DNA of 34,727 nucleotides from PVC group bacterium (GTDB lineage: Bacteria > Verrucomicrobiota > Kiritimatiellia > CAIKKV01 > CAITUY01). The notes under the pieces were generated by a model. It was not told the origin of the DNA. It saw only the letters and a program-made list of their open reading frames with translations, and made no database searches. The position numbers and the translations under genes were made by a program. Each line of letters begins with the position of its first letter. Position 1 is the first letter of the stretch. Where the stretch lies: contig CAMDCX010000016.1 in the NCBI GenBank assembly GCA_945890715.1, positions 1 to 34,727 on the forward strand, read 5' to 3'. Shown here in pieces: positions 16,013-24,626 of the stretch.

Positions 16013-18031
16013 TTGGGCAAGGAAACTGTCAGAGTCTTAATCGTGGATGACAATGAGAACGACGCCTTGGTCATTCGTCAACAACTCGCCCAAAGTCCGT
16101 CCACCTCTTTTCTCACGGATTGGGCGGCCACCTATCAGGACGCCCTCCTCAAGATCCATGCCGGCGGCCACGACGTATGCTTGATTGATTACACGCTGGA
16201 TGAACAGAACGGCCTTATCCTGATCCAGACGGCGCTTCAACTCGGCAGCAAAGCCGCCATGATCATGCTCACCGGAACCGATGAGGGCGCCATTGACGCC
16301 GCCGCCACCGAATCCGGAGCGGCCGACTATCTGGTTAAAGGCAAATATGATTCCGACATGCTCGAACGCGTCATCCGCCACTCCCTACACCGATACCGAC
16401 TGGAAGGCGAACTGCGCGCCGCCCGGGACAATCTTGAAAAACGCGTCGAAACACGAACCGCTGAACTGTGCGACGCCATCTCAGCCCTACAGCAGGAAAT
16501 CGACCGGCGCGAATCCATCGAACGCCAGCTCCGTGAAACCGAAGAACGCTATCGCATCATCTTCGAGGAGGCCATGGACGCCATCATCCTCATCGCAATC
16601 CCGTCTGGCACCTTTGTGGACTTCAACAGCCAGGCCTGCAGGCAACTCGAGTATTCACGGGAAGAATTTAAAAAACTGACCATCCTCGACATTGAAGCGC
16701 GCGAAACCCCAGAACAGTCCCGGCAGCATATCGACCGAATCCTAAACCAGGGCGCCGAGGTGTTCGAATCCCTCCATCGCACCCGTTCCGGAAAAATCCG
16801 CAACATTTTAATCAGTACCCGCCCCATCCTCCTGAGCGGTACAAAATATCTTCTGGCCCTCTTTCATGATTTCACCGAACGCAAGCAGACGGAAGACGAT
16901 CTGCGTTCGGCGGTTATCCGGCTGGAGCAGAACAACCAGGCCAAATCCGAATTCGTCGCCAATGTCTCGCATGAATTGAAAACCCCCCTGACCTCCATGA
17001 TGTATGGGGTCCGGAATCTCCTGAAGGGAATCGCGGGCCCCCTTCCCGACCATGCCATTCGCTACTTGAAACTGTTTGATAGCGAGTGCCAGCGTCTGGT
17101 CGCCACCATCAATGACATCTTGGATCTCGGTAAACTGGATAACCAATCCCTGACTTTGGCCCCCATCACCGCTCCGCTCGGGCATCTGGTCAGAGGCTGC
17201 CTGGAAGCCCTCCGTCCCCAGGCTGATGCCGCCGGAATCGTCATGACCGTCACTCTGGATCCCCGCACCCGCTTCGTGCATTGCGATCCCAACATGATTC
17301 AGAGGGTGCTGTACAATATCCTGGGTAATGCGGTCAAATTCACCCCGCCGGGTGGCACCATCACGCTCAGCGTTCGCCCTGAGGCTGAGCAAGCCTTCGC
17401 CCGGATCACCGTAACCGATACGGGCATCGGGATCCCACCGGACGCTATGGCTCGGGTGACCCAGCGTTATTTCAGAGCCAGCAACCATGCCTCAGGCTCA
17501 GGCCTGGGCCTTGCCATCTCGAAGGAAATTATCATTCTCCATGGCGGTACACTCGCTCTCGCCAGCCCACCACCCGGACAGGAAAAAGGAACCGAAATTA
17601 CGCTGACCCTCCCCCTCGGCGAGCCCCCCACCATTCTCGTAGCCGACAATGATGTGGTGATACAAACCCTTTTGAAGCTCCACCTGACCACCCTCGGCTA
17701 TCGCGTCATCACCACCCAAAGCGGACAGGAAACCATCCTCACGGCGGAAGCAAGTCGGCCGGATCTCATTCTTCTCGACCTCATCCTGGAGGATATCAAC
17801 GGGGTTACCGTCATTCTCACCTTGCGAGGCTCTCCCTCAATACGTTACATCCCCATCATCGCAATCACCGGAGCCACCCTGGACGAATCCACTTCAGAAG
17901 TCCTCTCCCGTTTTTCCATTCCCACCCTTCCCAAACCATGGAATTCAAAGGAACTCACGGAAACCATCGAGAGCGCCTTGCTCGGTATGACCGTTTTCCA
18001 GACACCAGCCGGAAAGGAACCCCGATCATGA
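16013..18031 (+). CDS. Soluble hybrid histidine kinase REC-PAS-HisKA-HATPase-REC
   Basis: Residue numbers follow the track ORF (GTG 15971). An N-terminal receiver has acceptor Asp73 (CLIDYTLD) and Lys123. A coiled linker leads to a PAS domain (~188-305). HisKA has His334 in VSHELKTPL. The ATPase has N-box NILGNAVKFTP, DTGIGIP and GSGLGLAIS. A C-terminal receiver (~553-670) has Asp603 (LLDLILED) and Lys655. There are no transmembrane segments, so it senses in the cytoplasm or receives phosphate through its first receiver. I favour TTG 16013 (or CTG 16010), which has a G-rich tract 8-10 bases upstream; no in-frame ATG exists near the domain start. The stop overlaps the next ATG (ATGA), which couples it to the response regulator. 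Confidence 0.92.
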   Translation: MGKETVRVLIVDDNENDALVIRQQLAQSPSTSFLTDWAATYQDALLKIHAGGHDVCLIDYTLDEQNGLILIQTALQLGSKAAMIMLTGTDEGAIDAAATESGAADYLVKGKYDSDMLERVIRHSLHRYRLEGELRAARDNLEKRVETRTAELCDAISALQQEIDRRESIERQLRETEERYRIIFEEAMDAIILIAIPSGTFVDFNSQACRQLEYSREEFKKLTILDIEARETPEQSRQHIDRILNQGAEVFESLHRTRSGKIRNILISTRPILLSGTKYLLALFHDFTERKQTEDDLRSAVIRLEQNNQAKSEFVANVSHELKTPLTSMMYGVRNLLKGIAGPLPDHAIRYLKLFDSECQRLVATINDILDLGKLDNQSLTLAPITAPLGHLVRGCLEALRPQADAAGIVMTVTLDPRTRFVHCDPNMIQRVLYNILGNAVKFTPPGGTITLSVRPEAEQAFARITVTDTGIGIPPDAMARVTQRYFRASNHASGSGLGLAISKEIIILHGGTLALASPPPGQEKGTEITLTLPLGEPPTILVADNDVVIQTLLKLHLTTLGYRVITTQSGQETILTAEASRPDLILLDLILEDINGVTVILTLRGSPSIRYIPIIAITGATLDESTSEVLSRFSIPTLPKPWNSKELTETIESALLGMTVFQTPAGKEPRS

Positions 18032-18792
18032 CTCCCGCACGAATCCTGCTCGTTGACGATGAACCCAGCTTATTGCTCACCGTGGGCGACCAATTGAGGC
18101 TTGAGGGATATGAGGTGATTCCAGCCAAAACCGGCGAGGAAGCCATCCTGGCCATACGAAACCAAACACCGGATTTGATCATTCTGGACATCAGTATGCC
18201 CGGCATGACCGGTCTGGCTCTCCTGAAGAAACTGTCCGGCCCCGATGGAAAACCCCATTACCCGATCCTGATTTTTACCGCCCGCGCCAACATGGAGGCA
18301 TTCTTCAAGACCACCGCCGTGGAGGGATTTCTGACAAAAACAAGCGATCCAACCCTGCTCCTCTCAGAAATCAAACGCATTCTCCTCAAGACCCGGAAAG
18401 ATGCCCGAAACGTTCCTCCCCCGTCAGGCCCGAAGTCGCGCCGCACCGTCCTGATTTTGGAGGACGATCCCACCCTGAACATGCGCTTGAAAACGTCTTT
18501 TACGATCGCCGGTTACGAAACCCTGACGATCACCGATGGCCACGCCCTCGCTCAAACCCTTCAAACCCATTCCCCGTCCGTAATCCTGCTCAAATCTCTC
18601 CTTGCCGGCACCACCGGCAGTTCCCTCGCCGAAAGCCTCGCCGATTACACCACAGCCCGGGGCATTGCCGTCATCCTCTACGATGCCAGCGGCATCCATA
18701 AACCCGGCGACAAATTCGTCAATGTGACCAAGTTTGTCCCCTCCAATCTTCCCGCTGATCTTCTGAAAGCCACCGCCGCCCTCCTGGACTGA
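18028..18792 (+). CDS. Two-receiver response regulator with degenerate second domain
   Basis: I start at ATG 18028, overlapping the kinase stop, because the receiver begins there (MTPARILLVDDEPS). The 254 aa consist of two receivers and no output domain. The first has Asp54 (IILDISMPGMTG), the Thr of FTAR and Lys104. The second (~137-254) keeps the acidic pair in LILEDDP, but the acceptor position reads VILLKSLL, with Lys189 in place of Asp, so it cannot be phosphorylated in the usual way. The protein is likely a phospho-relay or partner-binding module for the adjacent hybrid kinase, not a transcription factor. Confidence 0.88.
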   Translation: MTPARILLVDDEPSLLLTVGDQLRLEGYEVIPAKTGEEAILAIRNQTPDLIILDISMPGMTGLALLKKLSGPDGKPHYPILIFTARANMEAFFKTTAVEGFLTKTSDPTLLLSEIKRILLKTRKDARNVPPPSGPKSRRTVLILEDDPTLNMRLKTSFTIAGYETLTITDGHALAQTLQTHSPSVILLKSLLAGTTGSSLAESLADYTTARGIAVILYDASGIHKPGDKFVNVTKFVPSNLPADLLKATAALLD

Positions 18793-18795
18793 CCT

Positions 18796-20556
18796 ATGAA
18801 ATCACTCGCCCTCTGCCTCGTGCTCGCCATCGTCCTCCCGAACCACGCCGAAGAGTGTTTTCCCAGACCCGGCTGGAGCGATAAACCTAACCCCCTCGCC
18901 TCCCCGGAGGCCGTTCCCGGCGGGGAATTGTCCCTCTTCGGGTTTCAATTCCCCAAGAGTTTCAACCCCTATCTCGACAACAACTCCTTCAGCGCCGACC
19001 TCTTCAGCATGCTTTATGAATCACTGCTCTCCTTGAATCCACTTTCACCCGACTATGAACCCGGCCTGGCTGAAAAATGGTCTATTTCCGACGACAAGCG
19101 CACCTTCACCTTCTGGCTGAATCCGAAGGCCCATTGGAGCGACGGCCGCCCCATCACAGCGGCCGATGTGAAATGGACATTCGACGCGATCATGAATCCA
19201 GCCAACCTCACCGGCCCCCATAAGGTCGCACTCGAAAAGTTTTCCAGCCCCATCATTGTGGATGAGCGGTGTATCCGCTTCACCACCACGGAACTCCACT
19301 GGCGCAACCTGGGCGCCGTCGGCTCCCTTCAGATCCTGCCACGCCATGCTTTTGAGGCGCTGGACTTCAATAAGGTCAATTTCGAATTCCCTGTCGTCTC
19401 CGGACCGTACAGGATGGGAACGGTCAGGGAAGGCCTTTCCGTCACCCTCGAACGTCGCGCCGACTGGTGGAACCGGAACGCGTCCTCCTCCCGGGGAATC
19501 GCCAATTTTCAAACCCTGAAATACAAGTTTTTTGACTCCCAGGAAACCGCCTTTGAGGCCTTCAAGAAAGGCGAATTCGATCTGTTTCCGGTCTACATGG
19601 CACGGCTCTGGATGAATGAAACCAGCGGCGAAAAGTTCTCCAACAACTGGATCCTCCGGCAAAAGATCTCCAACTACGACCCCATCGGGTTCCAGGGATT
19701 CGCCATGAATATGCGGCGGCCGCCTTTTGATGATGTCCGCGTCCGGAAAGCCCTCTGCCACCTCGTCAACCGCGAGCGTATGAACGCCACGCTGATGTAC
19801 AACCAGTATTTCCTCCACCGGTCCTATGTTGAGGATCTCTACGATGCCACCCATCCCTGCCCGAACCCCTTGACCGCTTTCGACAAGGAGCAGGCGAGAA
19901 AACTCCTCGCTGAGGCTGGTTGGAAGGCCAATCCAGCCACCGGGCTCATCGAAAAGGACGGCAAGCCCTTCCGTTTCCGCTTCCTTGAACGCGAAGCCTC
20001 CTCCGGAAAATTCCTCTCGATTGTCGCCGAGGATCTGCGTGATGCGGGAATTGACATGCAGATCGATTCCAAGGATCAGGCCGCGTGGACCCGCGACATG
20101 GATGAATTCAACTTCGATATGACCTGGGCCGCCTTCGGGTCATCCCTGTTCAAGGATCCCGAGGGACCCTGGTCATCCCGGGAAGCCGACCGGAAAATGA
20201 GCAGCAACATCAGCGGATTCAAGGACAGCGCCGTGGATGCCCTTATCGAACGGCAAAAACCCCTGTTCGATGTCGCCGCCCGTCACGCCCTCTGCCGGGA
20301 GATTGACCGGATCGTGTTCTCTCAATACCCCTACGCCCTGCTCTGGAACATCAATTACAAACGTCTCGTCTACTGGAATAAGTTCGGCACCCCGCCGACC
20401 GTCCTGGGAAAATACAACAATGAGAGCGGGGCCGCCTGGTACTGGTGGGTTGACGACGATGCCGCCGCCGACCTGAAGGATGCCATGAAGCAGAATCGCC
20501 CGCTTCCCAGGCGTCCCGCGGAAATCACCTTCGACAACGCCTTCCCCAGCCGCTAA
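18796..20556 (+). CDS. YejA-like extracellular solute-binding protein (SBP_bac_5 family)
   Basis: The 586 aa have an N-terminal signal (MKSLALCLVLAIVLPNHA). The body is a typical oligopeptide/dipeptide-binding fold: SFNPYLDNNSFSADLFSMLYESL, YEPGLAEKWSISDDKRTFTFWL, AHWSDGRPITAADVKWTFDAIMNP and DDVRVRKALCHLVNRERM. The arrangement resembles YejA, the peptide/microcin C-type binding protein. No permease or ATPase genes lie in the window, so the transporter is encoded elsewhere or the protein has another role. It follows the response regulator by three bases. Joint expression with the two-component pair suggests that envelope peptide capture and signalling are linked, but the kinase itself has no periplasmic part. 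Confidence 0.9.
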   Translation: MKSLALCLVLAIVLPNHAEECFPRPGWSDKPNPLASPEAVPGGELSLFGFQFPKSFNPYLDNNSFSADLFSMLYESLLSLNPLSPDYEPGLAEKWSISDDKRTFTFWLNPKAHWSDGRPITAADVKWTFDAIMNPANLTGPHKVALEKFSSPIIVDERCIRFTTTELHWRNLGAVGSLQILPRHAFEALDFNKVNFEFPVVSGPYRMGTVREGLSVTLERRADWWNRNASSSRGIANFQTLKYKFFDSQETAFEAFKKGEFDLFPVYMARLWMNETSGEKFSNNWILRQKISNYDPIGFQGFAMNMRRPPFDDVRVRKALCHLVNRERMNATLMYNQYFLHRSYVEDLYDATHPCPNPLTAFDKEQARKLLAEAGWKANPATGLIEKDGKPFRFRFLEREASSGKFLSIVAEDLRDAGIDMQIDSKDQAAWTRDMDEFNFDMTWAAFGSSLFKDPEGPWSSREADRKMSSNISGFKDSAVDALIERQKPLFDVAARHALCREIDRIVFSQYPYALLWNINYKRLVYWNKFGTPPTVLGKYNNESGAAWYWWVDDDAAADLKDAMKQNRPLPRRPAEITFDNAFPSR

Positions 20557-20575
20557 GCGAAGCGAAAGAAAGAGC

Positions 20576-20604
20576 TTGAGCCGGAAGGGGCTTGCGCCTA
20601 GCAT
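20576..20604 (+). promoter_or_regulatory. Weak candidate promoter before the small membrane protein
   Basis: TTGAGC and TAGCAT are separated by 17 bases. TTGAGCCG also pairs with CGGCTCAA about 24 bases further on, so the same stretch may instead be a hairpin after the solute-binding gene. Confidence 0.28.
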
Positions 20605-20646
20605 ACGGCTCAAATTAAGTCAGCAAATCATACTTAACGGTGGGCT

Positions 20647-20952
20647 ATGTCAACTATCAGAACAATCAAGCTGAAACGGGCAAATTCGGATTCAAGTCCG
20701 GCATCCCTTAATGACCCCACGCCGAACGCGACGCCGGAGGGAAGTGAATCTCCTGCCGAAGTCAGCCCGAAAGATTCGTCACCCGCACCCATCGCGTCTA
20801 CGGTTGCCGCCCGGGGCGTTTCCGGAAAAACCTACATGCCGTTTGTGATTGCCGCGTCTCTGGTGGTGGTCGGCTTTCTCGTGATCATGCTGCTTCAGCA
20901 ACTGGAAATTTCCTTTTACCAGGCAGAACCCTCCGTCTGGCTGACGAAGTAG
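20647..20952 (+). CDS. Small single-pass membrane protein, unknown function
   Basis: The 101 aa consist of a basic start (MSTIRTIKLKRANSD), a Ser/Pro/Glu-rich disordered stretch to ~50, and one transmembrane helix (~64-84, FVIAASLVVVGFLVIMLLQQ), then a short tail. I do not recognise a family. GGTGG lies five bases upstream of ATG. The gene converges on topoisomerase VI A with three bases between stops and no visible intrinsic terminator. The base composition and reading frame are credible, but the call rests on the helix and the frame alone. Confidence 0.55.
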   Translation: MSTIRTIKLKRANSDSSPASLNDPTPNATPEGSESPAEVSPKDSSPAPIASTVAARGVSGKTYMPFVIAASLVVVGFLVIMLLQQLEISFYQAEPSVWLTK

Positions 20953-20955
20953 GCC

Positions 20956-22116
20956 TCAGGGCAGGAACTTGCCCCGTTTCAACTTCTCGGGAAGATAGGT
21001 CTCGAGAACATAGTTCAGGCCGTGTTTCGCAAACGCCTGCTGTTCCACGCGAACTCCCATTTTGAGCATCTGGTTGAGCGCATCCTGCCATTCCTTGTGG
21101 TGCCTGATGAAGGGGTCATTTTTCATGGCATCCCGGGCCCGCTTGATATCCACGTCTTCCAGGGGATGCGTCGCATCCTGAAGTCCGAAATCGATGATAT
21201 CCTGGGGGGTCACCCCGAGATAATGCGCCTGGGGCACGCAGAAAAAACGGTTGATGTGAGCCGCCTGCCCCGAGCCGACCTTCAGGGTCCGGTAAATATT
21301 GCAGTACCCGTAGGGATCGCCATCGGTAAACACCAGGACGGGCAACTTCTGGTCATCCGCCAGCCGCCGGATAAATCGCCGGCACGCCCGGGTCGGAACC
21401 CCGCTCATGGAAATCAGAACACATTGAGCGGTTTCATAATACCGATGGTGAACCAGGCGCTGAAAAAGCGAGGAGGTTTCAATGACCAGAATGAATTTGG
21501 CGTTGGACTCAAACTTCAGGTGCTCCACCCGGGCCGGGATGCTCCAGGCGCCCGTGCCGAGTTTCCCGCAATTGATTTTCACGATCTCACCGGTTGAGGG
21601 ATTCTGATCGATGACCGTCAACGGCCCAGTCACATCGCCGCCGCGCTCCTCGGGAATATATCCGATCTGCTCGCGATTGACCCCCAGCATGGCTTCCATA
21701 TCATCAAGGAGCGTATCGCTCTCGGGCTGTTCGTCAAACCGGCACTCACCCCAGCTCTTGCTGTTGTAGTAGATCTCACGTTTTCCGGCGATGTCGTTCT
21801 TGTCGAGCAGGTCTTTCTTCGTCGTCGCCAGAAGCCGCATCGACTGGGCAAAGGTCTTGACGGTGTTGTAGCTGAGGGTACGCGTCGCCATTTTCCCCCG
21901 AATTTCAAAATACCCGGTCTTGGGATCATATTTCACATTGGCCAGGGACCGGATCGGAAATCGCAGGGAGGGCTTCTTGGCTTTCTTAATGATGTCGTTG
22001 AGCACCTCGCGCCCCACCGTGAGAATGCGCTCGGACACATCGGCGCGCCCCTTCTTCAGAACCGCTTCGCTGGATTCCTTCGATGTCTTCTGAGGTTTTT
22101 TCTTTGCCATCGTCAT
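20956..22116 (-). CDS. top6A: DNA topoisomerase VI subunit A (Spo11-like)
   Basis: The 386 aa contain the catalytic tyrosine in KREIYYNSKSWG (by analogy with Spo11, the second Tyr, residue 117). The Toprim metal residues are Glu213 (LVIETSSLF) and Asp265/Asp267 (VFTDGDPYGYCN). The basic, Lys-rich N-terminus fits DNA contact. With subunit B it forms an A2B2 type IIB topoisomerase that passes duplex DNA through a double-strand break and relaxes or decatenates it. The start ATG overlaps the subunit B stop (ATGA), as expected for a stoichiometric pair. Topo VI is standard in archaea and plants but patchy in bacteria. Confidence 0.95.
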   Translation of the reverse strand: MTMAKKKPQKTSKESSEAVLKKGRADVSERILTVGREVLNDIIKKAKKPSLRFPIRSLANVKYDPKTGYFEIRGKMATRTLSYNTVKTFAQSMRLLATTKKDLLDKNDIAGKREIYYNSKSWGECRFDEQPESDTLLDDMEAMLGVNREQIGYIPEERGGDVTGPLTVIDQNPSTGEIVKINCGKLGTGAWSIPARVEHLKFESNAKFILVIETSSLFQRLVHHRYYETAQCVLISMSGVPTRACRRFIRRLADDQKLPVLVFTDGDPYGYCNIYRTLKVGSGQAAHINRFFCVPQAHYLGVTPQDIIDFGLQDATHPLEDVDIKRARDAMKNDPFIRHHKEWQDALNQMLKMGVRVEQQAFAKHGLNYVLETYLPEKLKRGKFLP

Positions 22117-23801
22117 GTCTCCAGATGCGACCGTTCAAGCATTTTCCGCAGAATCTGCACCACCCGGTCTTCTTCCTTGCCAGGAAGATCCAGGATGTCC
22201 TTCAGACCCAGCGCCAGATGCGGAATGTATTTCTCAATGTAGGAGCGTTTTCGTTCCACTTCATTCTCCCGGTTCCGGCGACTGAGATGCACCGCCAGGC
22301 GGCGCCCGCATTCCTGGACACAAAAGGTAATCTCCCGGATGATTTCCGGATAGTGGGCAATGGCCTCCTTGCTTTCACTGGTGAAGGGAACCCACACACT
22401 GGCAATGTGCACCATGATCACCGCCGGTCCGACAGGGACCGACCCGCGCGGTTGGGCCAGACCGTAATTCTTCCAGTTCACCCCGCTGATCGCCTTGGTA
22501 ATGGCACAGGCTCCGCCCATATACAACAGGGGGACCCGGTTGGCAAAACGAAGAACACGCACCGGGTCGTCACCGCTGAGTCCCTCATTCTCCCCCGCCT
22601 TCGCATAGGCCAGCCCCACCTCCACCTGAAACGGGTTGCCCCGGTACACCGTGGGATCCCGGGTTACCGCCGTGCAGAATTCGGCCTGAATCTCCTTCGC
22701 CAATCCACCCGCGATCAATTCCTCACCAATCGGCGACAGGCAATCCGTGGGGGGGCGCATCAACTTGGTCTCATTCACCGCCTTATATAAAACCTCGATA
22801 TCACGCTGGGCAATCCGGCGTGGATTGGCCTTGGGATCCAGCCCCGCCCTGGTACAGATATCCAACGCGGTCGGACTGCTGACACGGGAAAAATCCTCCG
22901 ACAACGCTCCGCGCAGCGTGCGGGACTCGGTATCGCGAAGCATCTGCATCAGCATTCCCAGCTCCACGCCGTGCGGGTGAGGCTTGATCTCCACCGGCGG
23001 CACGGGCAACTGGTGCGCCAACCGCATCCAGGAAATCCACTGCCCTTCTACAAGCGGCGCCGCAGCCTGGCCCTCCGAATCCACCTCCTTGTTCAAGAGA
23101 TTAATCCGGCAATGCAACTGCAAGTGGGGGTTGGCCACCAAACATTGCCTGAGAAACTCATCCACCGAGAGTTTTCCCCGGACATACTGAGCCTCCATCT
23201 CGATGGTTACCGAAGTCCCATGCGGACTCGTCTCGGGAGTCCCGCAGGCTCCATCGGCGGCGGGTCGGGGAAAGGCCGGGCGCCAATCCAGCTCGACATC
23301 CTTCAGGAGGGTTGGCGTATTCTTGCGGGTATCGATCTGGACCTCGATATGATGGGCCATTTTTCCCTTGGATATGCGGGACAGGATCCGGGTGGCCGCC
23401 CCGGTGGTCAATTGCCCGTACATCCCCGCCGCACTAATCCCGATTCCCTGCTGTCCACGGGACATGCGCAGACGATGAAACTTGGAGCCATACAACAGTT
23501 TGGCAAAAATCCGGGGCACCTGCTGGCGAACCACGCCGGGGCCATTATCCGTCACCTCCATCCGGAAGCGCTTCTCTCCGGTCTGGGTGATTTCCACGCT
23601 GATTTCCGGGAGGATTCCCGCCTCCTCGCAGGCATCCAGCGAATTATCAACCGCTTCCTTAACGGCGGTCAACAACGCCTTCCTCGGGCTGTCAAACCCG
23701 AGCAAATGCCGGTTCTTGAGAAAAAATTCGGAGACCGAAATCTCACGCTGCTGGCGAGACATGGTTTCCGCCGTGGCAGACTGGGGTGTGGTTCGTGACA
23801 T
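22113..23801 (-). CDS. top6B: DNA topoisomerase VI subunit B (GHKL ATPase)
   Basis: The 562 aa begin with a GHKL ATPase domain: N-box EAVDNSLDACEEAG (~49-62), VTDNGPGV and GQQGIGISAAGMYG. A helix-two-turn-helix-like middle and a transducer domain follow (RFANRVPLLYMGGACAITKAI, then NYGLAQPRGSVPVGPAVIMVHIASVWVPF). The C-terminal region is helical and basic. It clamps and dimerises on ATP binding and drives the cut made by subunit A. GGAGGAG precedes ATG 23801 by about five bases. The gene lies 12 bases after proC in the same run. Confidence 0.95.
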   Translation of the reverse strand: MSRTTPQSATAETMSRQQREISVSEFFLKNRHLLGFDSPRKALLTAVKEAVDNSLDACEEAGILPEISVEITQTGEKRFRMEVTDNGPGVVRQQVPRIFAKLLYGSKFHRLRMSRGQQGIGISAAGMYGQLTTGAATRILSRISKGKMAHHIEVQIDTRKNTPTLLKDVELDWRPAFPRPAADGACGTPETSPHGTSVTIEMEAQYVRGKLSVDEFLRQCLVANPHLQLHCRINLLNKEVDSEGQAAAPLVEGQWISWMRLAHQLPVPPVEIKPHPHGVELGMLMQMLRDTESRTLRGALSEDFSRVSSPTALDICTRAGLDPKANPRRIAQRDIEVLYKAVNETKLMRPPTDCLSPIGEELIAGGLAKEIQAEFCTAVTRDPTVYRGNPFQVEVGLAYAKAGENEGLSGDDPVRVLRFANRVPLLYMGGACAITKAISGVNWKNYGLAQPRGSVPVGPAVIMVHIASVWVPFTSESKEAIAHYPEIIREITFCVQECGRRLAVHLSRRNRENEVERKRSYIEKYIPHLALGLKDILDLPGKEEDRVVQILRKMLERSHLET

Positions 23802-23813
23802 GATACTCCTCCC

Positions 23814-24617
23814 TCAGGCACCGGCCAACTCACGACTGCGTCGGGCGGCCGCCGCGATGGTGTGGCTCAACACCTCCGCCATGTCCGGGGTTTCCAGAAC
23901 GGCACGCCCCGCCGCCGTGGTGCCCTTGGCGGAGGTCACTGCCGCCGCGAGAGCAGCAGGCTCCATTCCGTTTTCCATCAACAGCCGTGCCGTACCCAGC
24001 ATGGTCTGGGTTGCCAGCGTCAACGCCTGTCCACGGGGCAGTCCCTCCTGAACCGCGCCATCCACAAGCCGATCCAGGAGATAGGCGAAAAAGGCGGGGC
24101 CCGATCCGCTTAACGCCGTCACGGCATCAAACAAGGCCTCCGGGAGTTCCGTCGCCTTCCCGCAACACCCCAGCAACCGGGCGACCTGCTCCGAGTCCGC
24201 CATCGTGGCGCGGGCTCCCCGCGTATACACATTCATCCCCTCGCCCACCAGGCAGGCAATATTGGGCATCACGCGCACCACACGCCCGTTCGGAAGAAGG
24301 GACTCCAGATAGCCCGTTGTTTTTCCGGCCGCGATTGAAATAATCAGGTGATCCCGGGTGAAGCACGGGGCCAGGTTGCGCAAAACCTCATTCAGTTGCT
24401 GGGGCTTTACGGCCAGCACGCAGACGGAGGCCGCCCGCACAACCTCAGCATTATCCACCGTAATGCGTACACCCAGTTCCCGACTGACCTCGGCGAGTCG
24501 TTCGGAGCTGACATCGCCCGCTAAAATCTCATCCGGGGTAATCACCCGCTTTTCGATAAACCCGGCCATCATGGCCTCAGCCATTTTTCCGGCGCCTATG
24601 AATCCGATCTGAATCAT
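23814..24617 (-). CDS. proC: ProC, pyrroline-5-carboxylate reductase
   Basis: ProC reduces 1-pyrroline-5-carboxylate to proline with NAD(P)H. The Rossmann start IGFIGAGKMAEAMMAGF, CVLAVKPQQ and the family signature ALSGSGPAFFAYLLDRLVDGAV are present, as is the C-terminal SAKGTTAAG stretch. At 267 aa the length is normal. GGAGAG lies upstream of ATG 24617, nine bases after the HAD gene stop. No other proline genes are nearby. Confidence 0.95.
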   Translation of the reverse strand: MIQIGFIGAGKMAEAMMAGFIEKRVITPDEILAGDVSSERLAEVSRELGVRITVDNAEVVRAASVCVLAVKPQQLNEVLRNLAPCFTRDHLIISIAAGKTTGYLESLLPNGRVVRVMPNIACLVGEGMNVYTRGARATMADSEQVARLLGCCGKATELPEALFDAVTALSGSGPAFFAYLLDRLVDGAVQEGLPRGQALTLATQTMLGTARLLMENGMEPAALAAAVTSAKGTTAAGRAVLETPDMAEVLSHTIAAAARRSRELAGA

Positions 24618-24626
24618 GATGCTCTC

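Noticed and set aside
16808-17488. 226-codon minus-strand ORF
   Set aside because: It is antisense to the HisKA/HATPase part of the histidine kinase.
19045-19854. 269-codon minus-strand ORF
   Set aside because: It is antisense to the solute-binding protein gene and has no ribosome site or recognisable domain.
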